Part shown: one piece after another, positions 25,374-27,494 of the stretch
Layout of the letters: each line of letters starts with the position of its first letter
How positions within the stretch are numbered: the stretch's first letter is position 1
Translations under genes and position numbers: made by a program
Assembly (NCBI GenBank): GCA_009775375.1
Contig: VSPO01000037.1
Location: forward strand, 1 to 27,494
From: Muribaculaceae bacterium
Lineage (GTDB): Bacteria > Bacteroidota > Bacteroidia > Bacteroidales > Muribaculaceae
DNA length: 27,494 nucleotides
Direction of reading: 5' to 3'
The notes under the pieces: generated by a model
Seen by the model: only the letters and a program-made list of their open reading frames with translations
Database searches by the model: none
Told to the model about the DNA's origin: nothing

Positions 25374-25541
25374 ATAAGTAAGTGTTCAGATCATTCCTAT
25401 ATATGGATTGCCAATATGAGGGTCGGGATTTCGATTTGGGATGATGGCGTGATGGGGTTCCATCATAACTGAATCACGAATCGAAATCCAGCGCTCAGAT
25501 TGGATAAGACATGTATAGGAATGATCTGAACACTTACTTAT
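25374..25541. repeat. 168-base nested imperfect palindrome (MITE-like or leader hairpin)
   Basis: Perfect 28-base inverted arms at 25374-25401 and 25514-25541, core GTGTTCAGATCATTCC. Pairing continues inward: 25402-25405 with 25510-25513 (one G-T pair), CCAATATGAG (25411-25420) with CTCAGATTGG (25494-25503, one mismatch), and GGATTTCGATT (25426-25436) with AATCGAAATCC (25479-25489). Near the centre, ATGATGG (25441-25447) pairs with CCATCAT (25460-25466). All but the central hairpin share one symmetry centre near 25457. The ends are ATA...TAT, compatible with a TA target duplication. No coding capacity and no TAnnTTTG is present inside in either orientation. The right end is 13 bases before the regulator ATG. 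Confidence 0.85.
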
Positions 25542-25554
25542 TGGTTTAAAGTAT

Positions 25555-27246
25555 ATGTACGTCAACCATATAAAATCTATTGTCATGGCAGTGCTGACTA
25601 TCCTGTTAGGAGGTTTTGCAGTTGAATGTGGTCGGGATACCGACCACAAGCTTGACTCTATTGCCCAAATAATAGAGACCAATCCCGATCGAGCCCTTGC
25701 GAAACTTAAGGATATTGACAGTGAAGACTTAACGGAAGCCGAAGGATATTACCTTGCTCTTTTGACTGTAAAGGCACAAGACAAAGCTTTTATACGGCAT
25801 ATGTCAGACAGCCTTATTTTAAAGGCCATAGACTATTACAAATCAAATGATACCTTTCTTCTTCCCGAAGCCCTATATTACGGAGGAAGGGTATATTCTG
25901 ATTTAGGTGATTATCCGGCCGCCTTGAAGTATTTTCATGAGTCTCTTGAGCGGATACCTCATTCTGACAGTAATATGAAGTTGAGGGCAACCATTTCAAG
26001 TCAGACCGGCTGGCTGCTCGACAAGCTAAGAATGCACAGTCAGGCCGTAGAACAATACAAAGAGGCTCTACGTCTGGATTCCATATTAAATGACACGACG
26101 GGATGGACGATCGACATTGAAATGATAGCCAAAGCTTATATGAGTCAAGAAAAATATGACTCTGCAGAACTGATGCTTCGTAAGATTCAAAGAATAGGCA
26201 ATCGACTGTCGCAATCTGAACACGCGCAGATCAGGATGATGTACGCAGGAATAAAATTAAATCAAGGTAAGGCCGATTCCGCTCTATTTTATATAAGAGG
26301 AATTCTCGGAGACATTCACAAACTATCGCGTTCGGAAGCTCTTGCCTATGCCGGCGAAATATATCTAAGGAATGGAATATTAGACACTGCCTACAACTGT
26401 GCCAGAACGTTGGCATTTGATTCTACGTCCGACAACCGAAAGACGGGGTTCCGTCTGCTCCTTTCTCTGGAATTGCTTCCTTTTAGTCCGAAAGATTCTA
26501 TCCCTATGTATTATTCTATGTATAGCCGGGTCATGAATGAATTCCTTGATCGCCATGATTGCGACCAGACTTTGCTCCAAAATTCAGAATTCAACTACAG
26601 GCTTCACGAAAAAGCCCGCTTGGAAGCTGAGAGGAAAAGCCTCGAAATGAGCAACAAACTAAAAGTGGCAGCTATTGTTATCCTGATATTGACGTTGATT
26701 ATAGTCATTGCTAAATCTCGTTGTAAGTCAAGGGCCTTGGCTTTATATGGTGAGCTCTACAGACTTATAAAACCTTTGGATAAGTCCGCTGGGGAGGAAC
26801 AAAGAATTACCACACACAACCGACAGGAATATTTACGCAATGAGATTATCGAAAATCTGATGGATATACAACGTAAAAGCGATGTGGCTTCATCCGTGCC
26901 ATGTCAGATTCTTGAATCCGATGCCTATGCCAGTGTGATGGAGTATCTGGAAGCTGAGAAAAAGATTCTTGATTCCAGCCATCTGTGGAAAGACCTTGAA
27001 CGTATTGTTTACGTTGCATACCCATTGTTGAAGAATCGGCTTATGCTCCTTGCATCTCCATCTTTGAAGCGGCAAGACTTGCAGATTATCCTGCTAATTA
27101 AGTGCGGAATTACACCCACACAGCTTACGATACTTCTTGGAAAGGCAAAAGGAACGATTTCTTCCCGCAGAACTGCCATCTCTGAAAGACTTTTCAACCA
27201 AAAACTGAGCAACAAAGTTACAGATGAACTAATTCGCTTGCTATAA
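25555..27246 (+). CDS. TPR-transmembrane-HTH regulator
   Basis: A 563-residue protein of a Bacteroidota-specific architecture. A hydrophobic N-terminus (about 7-24) acts as signal or anchor; an alternative ATG at 25585 begins directly at it. TPR-like helices span about 30-330, for example ALYYGGRVYSDLGDYPAALK and AVEQYKEALRLDSI. A coiled coil lies at about 345-370 and one membrane helix at 371-386 (VAAIVILILTLIIVIA). The cytoplasmic C-terminus (about 505-547) reads DLQIILLIKCGITPTQLTIL then GKAKGTISSRRTAISERLF, a LuxR-like helix-turn-helix pattern. It probably senses a periplasmic signal through the TPRs and binds DNA directly. It is AT-richer than its neighbours and framed by unusual repeats, suggesting recent acquisition. 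The target is unknown. Confidence 0.82.
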   Translation: MYVNHIKSIVMAVLTILLGGFAVECGRDTDHKLDSIAQIIETNPDRALAKLKDIDSEDLTEAEGYYLALLTVKAQDKAFIRHMSDSLILKAIDYYKSNDTFLLPEALYYGGRVYSDLGDYPAALKYFHESLERIPHSDSNMKLRATISSQTGWLLDKLRMHSQAVEQYKEALRLDSILNDTTGWTIDIEMIAKAYMSQEKYDSAELMLRKIQRIGNRLSQSEHAQIRMMYAGIKLNQGKADSALFYIRGILGDIHKLSRSEALAYAGEIYLRNGILDTAYNCARTLAFDSTSDNRKTGFRLLLSLELLPFSPKDSIPMYYSMYSRVMNEFLDRHDCDQTLLQNSEFNYRLHEKARLEAERKSLEMSNKLKVAAIVILILTLIIVIAKSRCKSRALALYGELYRLIKPLDKSAGEEQRITTHNRQEYLRNEIIENLMDIQRKSDVASSVPCQILESDAYASVMEYLEAEKKILDSSHLWKDLERIVYVAYPLLKNRLMLLASPSLKRQDLQIILLIKCGITPTQLTILLGKAKGTISSRRTAISERLFNQKLSNKVTDELIRLL

Positions 27247-27274
27247 GAGATTTATACGATGTGTCTAAATGCGT

Positions 27275-27308
27275 GGAATTTGTGCGAGATGACTTCCGCA
27301 CAAATTCC
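27275..27308 (+). terminator. Hairpin after the regulator gene
   Basis: GGAATTTGTGCG (27275-27286) pairs perfectly with CGCACAAATTCC (27297-27308) around a 10-base loop, 28 bases after the regulator stop. It overlaps the tandem repeat cluster, so it could equally be an operator. No T-run follows. Confidence 0.45.
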
Positions 27309-27326
27309 GCACAAATTCCGCACAAA
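27294..27326 (+). repeat. Three perfect tandem copies of an 11-base repeat
   Basis: TTCCGCACAAA is repeated at 27294-27304, 27305-27315 and 27316-27326 with no spacers. A partial inverted copy (TTTGTGCG) lies at 27279-27286. The 11-base period places the sites on roughly the same DNA face, as in operator or iteron arrays. Confidence 0.85.
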
Positions 27327-27388
27327 AATTCTTTCAATTCCTTGCCAAACTTCCTATTTTCGCAGCGCCATTGCATCACCAATGGATT

Positions 27389-27396
27389 TAACTTTG
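27389..27396 (+). promoter_or_regulatory. Candidate -7 element for a gene beyond the right edge
   Basis: TAACTTTG matches TAnnTTTG and is identical to the element at 25286. It lies 62 bases after the tandem repeats. A frame opening with the ATG at 27444 stays open for 17 codons to the window end, but that is too short to call a gene. Confidence 0.4.
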
Positions 27397-27494
27397 TTTA
27401 ACATTAAAAATCTAACCTGTAACTACTCACCTATACAAGACTGATGAATTCTGAGACTAGAGGGAGCTTATGTTTTCACCGTAGTCCGAGTGAT

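Noticed and set aside
25374..25541. Invertible promoter (phase-variable inverton) flanked by the 28-base repeats
   Set aside because: The interior has no TAnnTTTG in either orientation, is itself nearly palindromic so inversion would change little, and no recombinase gene is adjacent. Mapped reads in both orientations would be needed to revive it.
27294..27326. CRISPR-like array
   Set aside because: The repeats are 11 bases with no spacers and no cas genes are present.
27444..27494. Start of a partial gene at the right edge (ATG, 17 open codons)
   Set aside because: Too short to judge and the residues do not resemble a known N-terminus; only noted with the promoter candidate.

Overview
The window looks like a chromosomal segment from a Bacteroidota bacterium, most likely order Bacteroidales and plausibly Muribaculaceae-like. 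The reasons are Bacteroidota-type promoters (TTTG, a 19-20 base spacer, TAnnTTTG) upstream of several genes, a fumarate reductase cytochrome b of the five-helix diheme type, an M64 peptidase, a DUF4834 gene behind pssA, and a TPR-transmembrane-HTH regulator. The family-level placement is inference. I see no rRNA, tRNA, CRISPR array or transposase gene.

Left part (1-4035): a fumarate reductase/succinate dehydrogenase cytochrome b gene runs off the left edge on the minus strand behind a canonical promoter. Next come a DegT-type sugar aminotransferase and an HdeD-like membrane protein (both minus), then a small outer-membrane beta-barrel gene (plus). A strong bidirectional terminator follows. 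Positions 4118-7225 hold a complete proline operon, proC-proB-proA, on the minus strand with 4-base overlap and 1-base spacing. A small lipoprotein gene lies upstream of it.

Middle (8049-15402): a secreted M64 metallopeptidase (plus) converges on a ferritin gene (minus) at a hairpin terminator. After a 623-base gene-free stretch comes a galactoside operon: exported GH2 beta-galactosidase, galactokinase galK and aldose 1-epimerase galM, behind a recognisable promoter. Envelope genes follow: an MptE-like (DUF115) protein overlapping a convergent beta-helix lipoprotein gene by 71 bases, then lpxB with an extra basic C-terminal tail.

Right part (19239-25193): a small membrane protein, a Lys/His-rich lipoprotein with a nine-Asp tail, and a lipid-kinase-like gene on the minus strand lie left of a five-gene plus-strand operon: psd, pssA, DUF4834, HAD phosphatase, orphan sensor histidine kinase. 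Lipid A, phospholipid and envelope-sensing functions cluster here.

Right edge (25194-27494): an AT-richer block carries one large gene for a periplasmic-TPR, single-TM, cytoplasmic-HTH regulator. Directly upstream, between a candidate promoter and the start codon, sits a 168-base nested palindrome with perfect 28-base inverted arms (MITE-like or a very strong leader hairpin). Directly downstream are three tandem 11-base repeats plus an inverted partial copy, just ahead of another candidate promoter. This regulator, with its unusual flanking DNA, is the least conventional part of the window.
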